From contig NW_026015668.1 in the NCBI RefSeq assembly GCF_020379485.1, positions 124,001-188,000 of the forward strand: DNA of 64,000 nt, given 5' to 3'. Below the pieces are notes generated by a model. The model was not told the DNA's origin. It worked only from the letters and a program-made list of their open reading frames with translations, and made no database searches. Below, in pieces: positions 1 to 10,857 of the stretch (positions are counted from its first letter, which is position 1; each line of letters begins with the position of its first letter). The position numbers and the translations under genes were made by a program. The stretch comes from Brassica napus. Its lineage: Eukaryota > Streptophyta > Magnoliopsida > Brassicales > Brassicaceae.

Positions 1-148
1 AAAGCTTTATCGACTCACAATTTTCAAAAAAGTTTATCGACTCAGTTAGAGTGTCAAATCGTGGATCATAAAACCCACCGACAATAATTAGCTAGTTGAA
101 CATAAAAAAACTAAGGGCTAGCTAAGTAACCCATCTAATAACTAAGAA

Positions 149-465
149 GGGTGTATTCAGTTTAACATTTGATGTGATTTGATTTTTAATGGGATTTTAG
201 ATGATTTCAATAAGTTGCAGAGATTTAGGTAATTTTTTTTTTAAACTACTCTAGAATATCATCTAAAACACCCTAAAATTACCCGAAAACTTTTAAACTA
301 CACGACTTAAAATGTTTTCAATAACAGTGGATTTCAGAGTACTTTACGAAATGTCAAATTCAATAACAGTGTATTTTAAATAAGTTTTTAAAATTCATGT
401 TTGAATAACAGTGTATTTGTCATTTTAATACAAATCACCTAAAACTCTTAGTTGAATACACCCCC
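149..465. repeat. MITE-like element with inverted termini
   Basis: The stretch begins GGGTGTATTCA and ends with the reverse complement TGAATACACCC about 317 bases later. The interior is AT-rich and non-coding, with repeated short phrases such as AATAACAGTG. This fits a miniature inverted-repeat transposable element. The G-rich terminus and the phrase TGTATT resemble the termini of the Harbinger element at 31965-36055, so it may be a deletion derivative of that superfamily. I could not assign a target duplication with confidence. Confidence 0.5.
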
Positions 466-802
466 ATTAGACATTATTTTCAAAGTGATTTCGACACATG
501 TCATTAATACAATCACTTTCATTTCACTAAACAAATATGACATGATATATTAGAAATGATGATATGTCTTAAGGTTAAATGTGAAATGCACAATTACATT
601 TAATGCTTACTTATATTTTTGGTAAATTTTTAGAATATGGTAGTATTTTTTTTTGTCATCAACTTATACTGACTTGTACTGACTCTGTGAACCAAATCGG
701 GAGATCTTGATCCATATGAACGACGAAATACGGTTGCGTCCTAACACTGTGTGCTAGACTATCCGTCCTCAAATTTTGTGTCCTTGGTACATAGATGATC
801 TC
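466..802. other. AT-rich spacer, no gene seen
   Basis: I see no coding potential, RNA gene or clear repeat structure here. The right edge runs into the degraded 3' end of the LINE fragment. Confidence 0.5.
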
Positions 803-1790
803 TTATCTGAGAAAACCTTCCTTCAGGATCGCGATGTCTTGTAAATAACTTGCAAATGATGGCCACTCTTTTTGTTTCGAAACCATCTTCACCAATTGAT
901 AGCAATCTGTTGCAAACGTGACCTGAAATTGACGTAAGTTTCTTATACATTCCATTGCCCAAATTAAAGCTTCTATCTCCGCATGTAGAGGAGATAAACA
1001 AGCCCGAACATTTCTCGCCTCCAACAAACCATCAAATCCTTCTAGAGTGCTTAGCAAACCTTGTCTGGAATAACTATCATTCTCCTTCCATGAACCATCC
1101 GTGAAACACCATCTTCCTGGAATCGATGTAAGAGTCGTGACCTCGACCGGTGGGACTATCCTGTCACCGTTCAAAACTTGTGCCTCAGCCCAAAGTGTTG
1201 ACTCTGTTTCTGCTAACCTAAGTGTGTCCCTAGGATCAATATCCAAATTAATAAAAAATTTATTATTTATTTCTTTCCAAATATACCAAAATATCCACGC
1301 AAACTGATGATCATCCATCCGTGGGAAAACTCTCCAGAAGAGATGATCCATATTTTTGAAAAGGGAACTTGTTCGAAAAATAGATGGATTTGATTGTATT
1401 TTTGAGAGAGCCCATACCTGAATTGCTAAAGGACATTAAAAAAATACATGGTTTATCGATTCCTCATCAGCTCCACATCGTACACAACATACATCCCCTT
1501 GTATTCCTCGTGCTTTCAGATTCTTCTTAACTGCTCAACATCATGTCACCAATTGCCATAGAAAATGTTTTATCTTTGGTGGACACCACATTTTTCAGCA
1601 AAACACCTTCAAAGCATCAACGGTGGGTCCCAGCATCAAAGGTGGTATTTCCCTGTCTGGGTAAACCCGTTCTATCTCGTATCCTGATTTAACTGTGTAC
1701 TTCCCATTATTTGTGAAATGACATCCATCCCTATCTGCCAGAAGAGTCCGACTTAATGGTATACTTTCAATAATTTTCACATCCTAAGAA
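803..1790 (-). pseudogene. LINE 3' fragment: zf-RVT and RNase H
   Basis: Read on the minus strand this is the 3' part of a plant non-LTR retrotransposon ORF2. It opens with the zinc-binding reverse-transcriptase module (zf-RVT): a KYTVKSGYE motif, then MWCPPKIKHFLWQ, then a C-x2-C segment near 1480. It continues into an RNase H-like domain. The RNase H acidic residues are visible as FTDGSW, the glutamate of LHAEIEAL, and the aspartate of FATDCYQ. Stops and a frameshift occur around 1420-1560, so it is a dead fragment. The endonuclease and polymerase core are absent. The RNase H part (803-1351) is still open for 182 codons. Confidence 0.8.
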
Positions 1791-2400
1791 TCCATCAAAG
1801 CCTGGAGTGTCTGCGAGTTCCAAGTTCGCGTAGCAGAAAGAGAGTCCACTGGTAACTGTAAACTGTCTTAGATTCCTCATACATTCCATTGCCCAAATAA
1901 GCGCTTCTATCTCTGAATGAAGTGGCGATTGACTCGCTCTTGTATTTCTCGCTCCCATTAAACCATCAAAACCTTTCAGTGTACTATACCACCCTTGTCC
2001 AGAATGTAAATCCTGATTTTTTCATGATCCATCCGTAAAACACCATCGACCTGGGATATTCGGGACTATCGTTTGTACTGGTAATCGATTTTGCTCGATT
2101 CCTTGTGTTAGTGAGATCTGCCCTCCGCTCAAAGTAAAGACTCTGTTTCTGCCAATTTGAGAGTATCTCTAGGATCCATGTCCAAATTACTAAAGACCTT
2201 GTTGTTTCTACCCTTCCATATGTACCATAAGATCCATGCACATTGATGATCTTCCAATTCCGGAGAAATCCTCCAAAATAGATAATCCATGTTCCCAAGA
2301 AGTGATTGAGTAGGAAAGATGTCTGGATTCGAGGGAATTCTTGAGAGTGCCCAAACCTGAACCGCCAGTTGACACTCAAAAAACACATGATTTATAAATC
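1770..2400 (-). pseudogene. Second LINE RNase H fragment
   Basis: This is a second, diverged copy of the same LINE 3' region on the minus strand. It shares long stretches with the neighbouring copy: LFWRISPELEDHQCAWILWYIWK here against LFWRVFPRMDDHQFAWIFWYIWK there, and LHSEIEALIWAMECMRNLRQF against LHAEIEALIWAMECIRNLRQF. Several stops and shifts break it. It ends where the zf-RVT part of the other copy begins (about 1780-1850). The arrangement is two truncated LINE tails head to tail, either from separate insertions or from a local duplication followed by deletion. Confidence 0.7.
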
Positions 2401-3000
2401 TATTCAAATATGACATTAAATAATATATAATAATAGAAACATAATAATATTCCACAAATTTTGAAATATTATTTATTTCTATTTTATAATCATACAATTT
2501 TATTACCAAAAAGACTTTCAAAATTTTTACACTTTTAGAAAAAAATTAAAAAATTTAATTGTAATATTATTCGTTTTTATATATCTACAAATTTACGAAA
2601 TACTGTTTAGTCTTACTTTTTAATAATTATACAACTTTTATATCAATTTTTTCTTAATTTTACGCAAGTTGATTAATATATTTTTATCTAAAATAAATGG
2701 AGAAAATTTTATTTAAGTATCTAATTTTAAATATATACATATCTATTTTAAAATATAAATTAAATAATTTTTTATCTTAATTCTATGTTCAGTTAAATCA
2801 AAAACTATATTAAAATATTGGTATGAAAATAATAAAATCCAAAATAATAATAGAACCTTATATTTAGAAAGAAATTAAATTTATAAATTTTATTACCGCA
2901 CACACCAAGTTTATTGTAATAAGTAGTTAGCTAAGCTATGTAACCCAACAAATGAGTAGTTTATTTTGTTGTAAGATTGTTAAAGTTGAAACAAAGACTA
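2401..3000. other. AT-rich spacer, no gene seen
   Basis: This stretch is very AT-rich with many short A and T runs and stops in every frame. I see no gene, terminal repeat or tandem array. Confidence 0.5.
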
Positions 3001-3608
3001 TGTTAGTGCAAGATGACACTACAATAGTACTGCAGAAGATAACTCAAGAGATAAAACAATACAAGCAAACACTCTGCTTTAGAATTTCATTTAAATAATC
3101 TATTACAAGACCTTGTTTATTTAGCTTTACTTGTCTAGTGTTAACACCCTTACACACGACACTGAAGGATTCCTAAGCTACCCGCTTATGTTTCTCTCCC
3201 GTCAAGTACTTCAGCCACTGCTTCAGTACGAGCCAAGAACACTTCCAAGAGCTTATCTCTCTATAAGATGAGCCTCTGTGTCTCTATGTCTATACAGACG
3301 ACCCCATAGCTATCTTATAGTTATTCTCCAAGTTCCCGAAACCCTAGTCTCCAAGACAACATGTATGGACATCTTCCATAACAATAAGTGCAACTTTCCT
3401 TTTCTTGGAATGCACTTATTCATCTTTCTTTAAGTCATAAAATTGCTCCTCAAGTTTATTCCTCTTTCCTTATCTCCAAGATACTCTCTTGCTCTCCAAG
3501 TCTACATGACTCTAGCTCGGTATCTTGACTCCACATGGGTTTCACCACTCAACATGACGTCTGCTTCAGCAACTACATCAGCGACTACTTCAGGGCATAC
3601 ATCTTACA
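3001..3608 (-). repeat. 3' LTR of gag-only copia element
   Basis: This is the left copy of the LTR. On the minus strand it follows a polypurine tract (about 3616-3628, AAAAGGGGGAGA) and ends CTAACA at 3001. The start is uncertain by a few bases: TGTAAG at 3608 or TGAAG at 3614. The first 340 bases match 6170-6515 closely, with a few substitutions and small indels. The rest has no partner because the other LTR is truncated. Confidence 0.7.
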
Positions 3609-4261
3609 TCTTCAATCTCCCCCTTTTAGCTTTGTGTGTCAATCAAGCACAACAATCTTCTGGTTCAGCAACCACGTTCCCCACCTGGAAACTTCCACAC
3701 CAAATGTGCTTTTCTCCCCACGAGATGTGCACCACACCATGCTTTCTCCCCCATGAGATATGCATTCTCTGTACTAGAACATCATCATTCTCCCCCTGCT
3801 TGATTGCATACTAAGCTAAAACAGATGCTTAGATGTCAAGCGTTACAGACCCAACAGTCTGTTTCTTCATGTATAATCATGACACAGCCTCTGCTGCAGC
3901 GGAATAACAAGTACTGCATCATGACCTCACGCACCTGTCAAACTACCCTTCGACCAGCTTCTGTTGAGGACTTGGCTTCCGTCATGTGTCGTCTTCTTGA
4001 CCATGAGCCCTTCCCCATCCACACCGAGTGCTCTTTGAACTAGTTGCTATTGTCTTGGAGTGATTTCACTATCACCCTCCTGAAGATCATCTCGCATCAC
4101 TTCCTAACGCACTTCGATCTCCTTCTCCTTTGTGCCACAAACAACCTCGTGTCCTGGCTCCAGACTTGATGCTTCTTGGTCAACCTCAAGATCACTCCTA
4201 CCAGAGCTGCATCCATCGTCTGAGGTCTTATCCTTGATCTCATCAAGTAAGCCACTCTTGG

Positions 4262-4978
4262 CTAAGGACACACCTCTTTAACCCTCTTGGGTTTAATGAA
4301 CGTCTTGTTCACCTTCTTGGCCATGTTTTTGCTCTTCTCACGAGCAAAACACCCCACCTTCTTGTGTCCAACCTTCCCACAGAACCAAAAACACATCCGA
4401 TGTTGCTTTTTGCTTGGCCTGACACAGTTGCTGATGCACCGATCAGTCTCCTTCCTTGTACCAGCTGCACAACCATGCTTCAGAACCTCCTTTCTGACCT
4501 TCATGTTGTTGCACTGATGTACTACTTTCGGTTTGTTACTCACAGCTGCGTGTTGTAGAAATTTTTGCCTTACTCCCCGTCGTACGTCCCGACGTACTTC
4601 CTGACAAGCTTCTTTGGCTCCACTTTTTGATGTGCTCGCCTGCACGAAATGTGATAGCCCCTTCTGATGTACGCCATTTCTCTCAGCTCTCGGTATCCCC
4701 GTCCCCAATTCACCTTGGCTGGTTGTCCCATTGAGAGTATCTTATCCAAGTCCTTGGTCCCACTATTGAGCATCCTGACCCGCTTGTGATTCTCAGCCAA
4801 ATCACTTTCAAGCATCTTTGCTCTCTCTTGTTCACCAGTAGCAACTTATCTCAGCTTGCTAACTTTCTGTTCCAGAGACTCATTTTTCTCATGTACAACC
4901 GCAAGTTCTTCAACAAGTTCTTCATTCTCCCCACGGCTCTGCACTAGATCATGTTGCAACCTCAGATTTTCATTCTTG
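4262..4978 (-). pseudogene. gag C-terminal part with second zinc knuckle
   Basis: Minus-strand remnants of the distal gag region. A coiled-coil-like stretch rich in E, K and L (about 4978-4800, with stops) leads to a segment LDKILSMGQPAKVNWGRGY, a phrase type common between gag and pol of plant copia polyproteins. A second zinc knuckle, CFWFCGKVGHKKVGC, lies near 4370-4330. Frames change around 4570-4710, so the reading frame is broken. No protease motif follows, which supports a gag-only element. Confidence 0.6.
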
Positions 4979-4986
4979 AGATTCAA

Positions 4987-6123
4987 TCACTTCTTTAGCA
5001 GCACGTGATAATCCTCAGAGTCTGTATCAACGTCTGAATCCGAGGATTCACTGGATTCCTCCTTGTGTGCACCAAATGCAACAAGGTTCTTCATCACTTT
5101 TCCATCTTCTTCAGACTCTGAATCATCAGACGACTGCAATGGAACACCTTTTTCCTTCTTTGAGTTTGGACATTCACGCCGTGTGTGTCCAACACCTCTA
5201 CACTCAGAACACTTAAGTTCTCTCCGTTGTGCTACAGGACAGTCAGCCTTTATATGACCAACACCTTCACACTCATAGCATCTAAGACGTTTTCTTCTTC
5301 TGCTATTACCACGATAACCTCCCTGGCGACCATACTGATTCCTCCCACCGGAGGAATTCATCATCTTACCCAGATTCCTAGCCAACATCCCCATGGCATC
5401 TTCAACATTCGGAGATCTATCTCCATCTTTATCAGCAGCAAGAGCTATAATCCTTGATGCACCACCTGTCGTAGAGACTGAACTACTGTTTGTCTCCATC
5501 TCTTCTGCCTTCAGCATACCCACAAGCTTGTCAAACTTGAGCTCATCCGTGTTTGTGGTCATATTCAAGACTGTCCTGTGCGCTCCAAACTTCGTAGGAA
5601 GACAACGTAGTAACTTCTTTACCAGCTTCTTCTCCTTGTACTTCTTCCCAATTACAAATGCTTCATGCGCCATACCACTGAGTTTGGCACTAAAGCTCGC
5701 CATAGAATCATTATCAGACCACCTGAGATTCTCAAACTGCAACCCAAGATGATCTAGACGTGTCCTCTTCACACTCTCATCTCCTTCAAATGAATTCAGC
5801 AGGATCTCCCACGCCTCTTTAGCCAAAGTACTCCCCTAAATCAGCAGGAACTGTTCTGCTTCAACCGCTCTAAAAATCACCGACAACGCCTTTGCATTAA
5901 ACTTAGATTCATTGCGTTCTGCCTCTGGCCAATCCTCTTTTGGCTTAGGCTTCTTCCCATCTCCTATAACTATGGTAGGCTCCTCCCAACCAATCTCCAC
6001 AGCTGTCCACGCATCTTCATTGATTCCTCGAATCATCTGCTTCATGCGAGCCTTCCAATGACCATACTGGTCCGCATTCAACATGATCGCCTTCTGGAGA
6101 GAAACAATCGTGTCCATCTTCAC
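4987..6123 (-). pseudogene. copia gag (UBN2 type, CCHC)
   Basis: The minus-strand gag begins at ATG 6123. The first 95 codons carry the DUF4219-like start (LNADQYGHWKARMKQMI) and end at an in-frame TAG (5836-5838), where relatives read through. The next 279 codons hold the UBN2 domain (AKEAWEILLNSFEG, SVKRTRLDHLGLQFENLRW) and two CCHC knuckles, CYECEGVGHIKADC and CSECRGVGHTRREC. An acidic serine-rich tail follows. Gag would form the particle and bind RNA. The single stop at 5836 and later stops make this copy defective as it stands. Confidence 0.8.
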
Positions 6124-6150
6124 CTTTAGGATAACACCGATAACTTAGGT

Positions 6151-6167
6151 GCCCTGCTCTGATACCA
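6151..6167 (-). promoter_or_regulatory. Primer-binding site (initiator tRNA-Met)
   Basis: On the minus strand the LTR ends at 6170 and is followed two bases later by TGGTATCAGAGCAGGGC. TGGTATCAGAGC is the usual plant copia primer-binding site, complementary to the 3' end of initiator tRNA-Met. It fixes the direction of the element. Confidence 0.85.
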
Positions 6168-6169
6168 CT

Positions 6170-6515
6170 TGTTAGTTCAAGATGACACTACAATAGTACT
6201 GCAGAAGATAACTCAAGAGATAAAACAATACAAGCAAACACTCTGTTTTATTAGAATCTCCTTTAAACAATCTATTACAAGAACTTGTTTATTCAGCTTT
6301 ACTTGTCTAGTGTTAACACCCTAACACACGACACTGAAGGATTCCTAAGCTACCCGCTTATGTTTCTCTCCCGTCAAGTACTTCAGCCACTGCTTTAGTA
6401 CGAGGCAAGAACACTTCTAAGAGCTTATCTCTCTCTATAAGATCAGCCTATGTGTCTTTGTGTCTATACAGACGACCCCATAGCTATCTTATAGTTATTC
6501 TCCATATTCCCAAAA
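6170..6515 (-). repeat. 5' LTR of gag-only copia element, truncated
   Basis: This is the right LTR copy. It matches 3001-3345 and then stops abruptly at about 6515, where sequence encoding gypsy RNase H starts. About 260 bases of the LTR's upstream half, which would hold the promoter, are missing. The flanking target duplication cannot be seen for that reason. Confidence 0.75.
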
Positions 6516-7485
6516 CCACGAGCTGGGAATCGCAAAAGGCGCTGACTCGCTTGGCTTTGACTGTTTTGGCGAGGCGGAGTCCTGCAATGAGAGACTCGTA
6601 TTCAGCCTCATTGTTTGACGCGGCGAAGACAAAGCTGAAGGACTGCCGAATTAGTTCGCCTGTGGGCGACTGTAGTTGCACGCCTGCCCCCGAACCTTTG
6701 TTCGTAGATGAACCGTCTACGTGCAGTATCCAATTCGCACTTGGTAGGACTAGGTCTTGTTCGAGTTCCAGGGCTAGCTCGATTAGAATGTAAGCGAGGA
6801 CTTGCGATTTTGCTGTTGTGCGATTTTTATACACGATGTCATGCTCACTGAGTTCCATTGCCCACTTGGTCAGTCTCCCCGATTGGTTGGTGTTCTGCAT
6901 TACCGTTCGGAGGGTTTGGTTGGAGAGTATCTCGATCGTGTGCGATTGGAAGTATGGTCTTAGTTTTCTCGCCGAGGTGACGACCGCGAGGGCCATCTTT
7001 TCCAAGGTGTGGTATCGCGTCTTAGGCTCGGTCATGCGCATGCTGATGTAGAAAATGGGCTTTTGCTCGCCTTGGTCTTCTCGGATGAGGGACAGGGTGT
7101 CGCCAGCTTCGGGTTTTGATAGTACCGGAGGCGTCGTGAGATAGTGTTTTAGCTGATTGAACGCTTCTTCGCACTTCTCGTCCCAAACGAACCTCCTATT
7201 TCCTCGCAGGAGTTCGTAGAAAGGAAGGCATTTGTCAGTAGACCGTGAGATGAACCTGTTGAGGGCTGCGATTTTGGTCAGGCGCTAGACTTCACGACAG
7301 TTCTTCGGACTTGGGAGGTCGAGGATCGATGTAATCTGCTTGGGGTTCGCTTCAATGCCTCGCTGGGTGACAATGTAACCCAAGAATTTGGCCGAAGTGA
7401 CGCCGAAGGTGCGCTTCGCCAGGTTGAGTTTCATCCCATATTCATTCAGCGTCTTGAAGCAGTCTTGCAGGTGGGCGAGATGGTT
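6516..7485 (-). pseudogene. gypsy RT end and dual RNase H, truncated
   Basis: Reading down from 7485, the end of the RT domain (KLNLAKRTFGVTSAKFLGYIV, then ALNRFISRSTDKCLPFYELLRG) is followed by the RT-linked RNase H (WDEKCEEAFNQLKHYL, TRYHTLEKMALAVVTSARKLRPYF). Then comes an RVT_3 RNase H with WILHVDGSSTNKGSGAG, the glutamate of NNEAEYESLIAGL, and FCDSQLVV. The domain stops right after SQLVV, where the copia LTR starts. An in-frame stop lies near 7290. This part supplied the RNA-degrading step of reverse transcription. Confidence 0.75.
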
Positions 7486-8262
7486 CTAGGCGTGAAGTGA
7501 CTTGACTAACATGTCGTCGATGTAGACTTCCATGGTGTCGCTGAGTTTATCGGTGAACATTCGGTTGACCAGGCGCTGGTAGGTTGCCCCTGCGTTCTTT
7601 AGACCGAAGGGCATGACTTTGTAGCAGTATGTTCCCCTATCCGTTATGAAGGCTGTCTTCTCACGGTCGTCTGGGTGCATCAGGATTTTATTGTACCCCG
7701 AGAAAGAGTCCATAAAGGTTAGGAGTTTGTTACCGACCGTCGATTCTACAAAACGATCGATGTGGGGGAGCGGGTAGCTGTCCTTGGGACAGGCTTTGTT
7801 TAGATCAGTAAAGTCGACGCAAATGTGCCATTTTCCGTTCTTCTTTTTCACCATGACTGGATTGGCCAGGCACTCCGGATACCGTACCTCGGTACTGAAG
7901 CCTGCGTTGAGCAGTCTGTCAACCTCCTCGTTCACAGCTTTAGATCGTTCGGGACCGAGCTTCCGTCTTTTTTGTCGGATAGGCTTGTACGTCGGGTCGA
8001 CGTTCAGTTCATGAGAGGTTACTGCGAGGTCTATTCCTTTCATATCTGAGGTCGTCCATGCAAAAGTTGAAGCGTTCGTTTTAAGAAAAGAGATGATTTG
8101 TGATTGCATCTCGTCGGAAAGAAATGCTCTGATGCGCACGGATTTTGACGGGCCAGCCTCGTCGATTGGGAATTGGTTTTGCGACTGAATTGAAGAGGGA
8201 GGTTGATTATTGTAGCTTGACTGTGGCGATAAGTAGCACCCTCGCGGCTCGTTGCTCTCCAC
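7486..8262 (-). pseudogene. gypsy reverse transcriptase
   Basis: This is a minus-strand open stretch of 258 codons. It contains the classic Ty3/gypsy RT blocks: VDPTYKPIRQKRRKL, the basic KKKNGKWHICVDFTDLNKACPKDSYPLP block, LTFMDSFSGYNKI, the MPFGLKNAGATYQRLVN block and the catalytic YIDDMLVKS. The ORF stops at the next codons (about 7486) instead of continuing into the connection domain. It is in a different frame from the upstream protease and overlaps it at 8207-8262, which implies a frameshift. Confidence 0.8.
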
Positions 8263-8644
8263 GGATCGTCAGAATTGTGCCGTCTTTTCTGGGGAATTTG
8301 ATGCATTGATGGTAAGTCGAGGGAACGGCTTTTATGGAGTGCAGCCAAGGCGTGCTGAGGATGGCGTTGTAGGGGTCTTTTGCGCGGATGACAGAGAATT
8401 TGACGGTTCGGGTTACGTCCCCTGCATAGACTGGGAGACGTATTGTCCCGATCATTTTCTCCGAGGCTACGTTGAATCCGGTAAGGGTACGTGTGGAAGG
8501 CCTCATGTTCCGTAAGTCAATTCCCATCTTGTCGAGCATGTCTTGAAAGATTAGGTTGACCGAGCTGCCAGTGTCGACGAGAACCTTTGTGACCTGGCAT
8601 TCGCCAATCCCAATATCAATAAAGAGCAGATCGTTGTGTGGCAT
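8207..8644 (-). pseudogene. gypsy aspartic protease
   Basis: A minus-strand stretch of 145 codons with the retroviral-type protease signature VLVDTGSSVNLIF near 8580. It is followed by the YNAILSTPWLHSIKAVPSTYHQCIKFP block, which in plant gypsy elements closes the protease and leads to RT. The final codons are out of frame with the RT that follows, so the polyprotein is broken here. Confidence 0.75.
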
Positions 8645-8694
8645 GTGTACGTCACGGGTGTCGGCGGCCGAGAAAGCGATCCGATGATCGTTCT

Positions 8695-10813
8695 CTACTT
8701 GTGAAGGCCATTTCTGCGCGTGGTGGCTTGTCGTCGGTAGTCTTTGACGGCCCGGACCGAGTCTCCGCAGGAGGGTGAACTGCCCATTATAACGTTAAGA
8801 TGCAGGGCCCGCGTGGCCCTCATTGACTCTAGTTGTGCCAGTGGGTCGTCAATACTGTTGTCGGCATGCAGAGCTGTTTCAGAGCGACGTTTTGTTGCCT
8901 CGAGACGACGTCTTAAATCAGATCTTTTGGATTGGCTAAGCCTGATCCGTAGGTCATCGGATTTAGAGTTGATCTGATCGCGGAGGTCGATTGCTCGAGG
9001 CTGGAGATCTGGGTCAGGGGCGATGATGGTTTGGTTGACTTTCCTTGCTTTGGACTTGTCGATAGTTGTTCTGAGATCTGCCTCGCTGGCTGGTGTGTCT
9101 GCGACCATTGCGATCTTTCGCTTTAGCAAGGTACGCAGATCTTCGGAGTTTGTCGTTACGATGAGAGGTCTCTCCATTCCTCGTCGCAATTGATCGTGCA
9201 AGTCTGAAACCGTAGGTGGGGTCTCGTCATCTAATGAATCGCTGTGGCAAGAGAGTATCACTTCCACTCGTCGCTGGTTCCTCGGTTACTCCTCGTCAGT
9301 GGATTTTTCCTCGATGTTAAGGTTGTTCACGAGAGCTCCTTCGGGACTCGCTCGTTCCTCGTTTTGGGAGGCTCTGGCTTGAGGTTTTTGAGCTTTTTTT
9401 TTTTGTTTTTGCTCCAACTTTTATTGTTCTTTGGCTTCTGGTGGGGGAGCTCTATCTCGATTTTGCCACTCTCGAGGAAGCGTCCGAAAAGAATTTTGCA
9501 CTCCTTCGTGTCGTGCGATTTGACTTTGTGATAGGAGCACCATTTTTTGTGTTCGGAAGGGTTCGGACTTGTCTGTTTAGAGGAGCTTGATGGTTTCTGG
9601 GCGGAGTCTCGGTCCCAGTGGTTCCATCCTTTCTCTCGTACGACAACTGCAGAACCTGGGGACTCCTCTTCGTCGACGACGTTCATGTAACCCTTTTTCT
9701 GGTTGTATTTCCCGCCAGAAGAGTGCTGGCAAAGTTCCTGACAGATGTCGTTCGTCCGAGCAGACGCTTGTTTTCCCGCTGCTTCTTTTGCCACCTTCGC
9801 TCTAGTGTCCTCTGCCATACGGATAAAGTTATGGGACCAGGCTATCGCGTCCGACACAGATCTCGTCGGTTACCGATAGAGGTCGGCTCGGAATTGCGAT
9901 TTGATGTGGAGGGTGTTCATCAACGACTCCACATCTATGTGGTCGGGGACATCGACCTTTGAGACGATAGCTTTGAACTTCTCCATGAACTCCCTGAGGC
10001 TCTGGCCGTTAGCGTGAGTGAGGTTCCAGAGGTCGGAGGCAGTAGCTTCCTGGCGAGTGAACATGATGTAATTCTTGAGAAAGGCCGTCGAGAGGTCGTG
10101 GAAGCAGTCGACGGAGTTTTCCTGGAGACCGGTGAACCAGTTGAAGGCCGGTCTTTCGAGGGTTTCGACGAAAAGTTGACAAAAGCCAGCGTCTTTCTCT
10201 TCTTCAGAAAAATTTGCACGTCGCATCGCGATGTTAAAGGACGTGACGTGGGCGGAGGGGTCGTAAACATCTTCGAAGGTTGGGAGACAGAGTTTATCCA
10301 TCTTTCAGAGCCGGACCCCCGTTATCTTCTGTGTGAACGGCGTCCGGAGCGATTCGGCGAGGACGCGCTCGATTTGCAGCACATATGTCGTCACGTGATG
10401 GATCTTAGAGGCGATATCGAGGACCGATTGCTTTAACACGGTGGGTTCGTTTATGTAATGGGCGTCAAAACCAGCAGGAGTTTGAGCCGTATTGCCGTCG
10501 TTAACATCTTGGTCGTCAGCAAGCGTTGGGGCCGCTCTGGTCGCTTGATCTGTGTTAAACAGGTGTCGTCGGTACTGCGCCGTCGAGGCTTCGACATTCG
10601 CGGCGAGAGGGGCGAGGATTTTTTCGAGAGCTTCTATCTGATCGGTTGTCGCCTTTTGGGCCGCATCCTGCTGAGCGAGGCATGCCATGATAGTTTCGAT
10701 GGACGCAGGGGGGGGCGGGGTAGCGGCGCTGGCGTCGCTGGAGTAGGTGTAAGCGTTGTGTCAGGAGCTTCGTACTCTTCTCCGGAAGAAGAACCGTCGT
10801 TGCTTGTCGCCAT
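8695..10813 (-). pseudogene. gypsy gag region, multiply broken
   Basis: Gag would start at ATG 10813 (MATSNDGSSSG). A frame slip in a run of C near 10706-10714 separates this start from the continuation MACLAQQDAAQ. An in-frame TGA at 10303-10305 precedes MDKLCLPTFEDVYDPSAHVT. The Retrotrans_gag domain follows (FVETLERPAFNWFTGL, LHIKSQFRADLYR), then another in-frame TAA (9870-9872). Next come a zinc-binding segment CSYHKVKSHDTKEC near 9540 and a linker ending NVIMGSSPSCGDSVRAVKDYRRQA. Relatives carry the same linker phrase just before protease. At least three breaks show that this copy cannot make Gag. Confidence 0.7.
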
Positions 10814-10857
10814 CTTGTTGACGTTACTTTGCTAAAGGCCCCATGGTGGGCGCCAAC

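Larger units (their letters stand above)
3001..6515 (-). mobile_element. copia-type gag-only LTR element (TR-GAG-like)
   Basis: Two direct repeats that begin TGTTAGT on the plus strand (3001 and 6170) flank a minus-strand gag region. A primer-binding site complementary to initiator tRNA-Met sits inside the right repeat, and a purine-rich tract lies beside the left one. The interior encodes gag modules only; I see no protease, integrase, reverse transcriptase or RNase H between the LTRs. This matches the non-autonomous class described as TR-GAG in plants, which would need the enzymes of a related copia element. The upstream (right) LTR is incomplete: homology stops near 6515, where gypsy sequence begins. 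Gag itself has in-frame stops. Confidence 0.75.
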
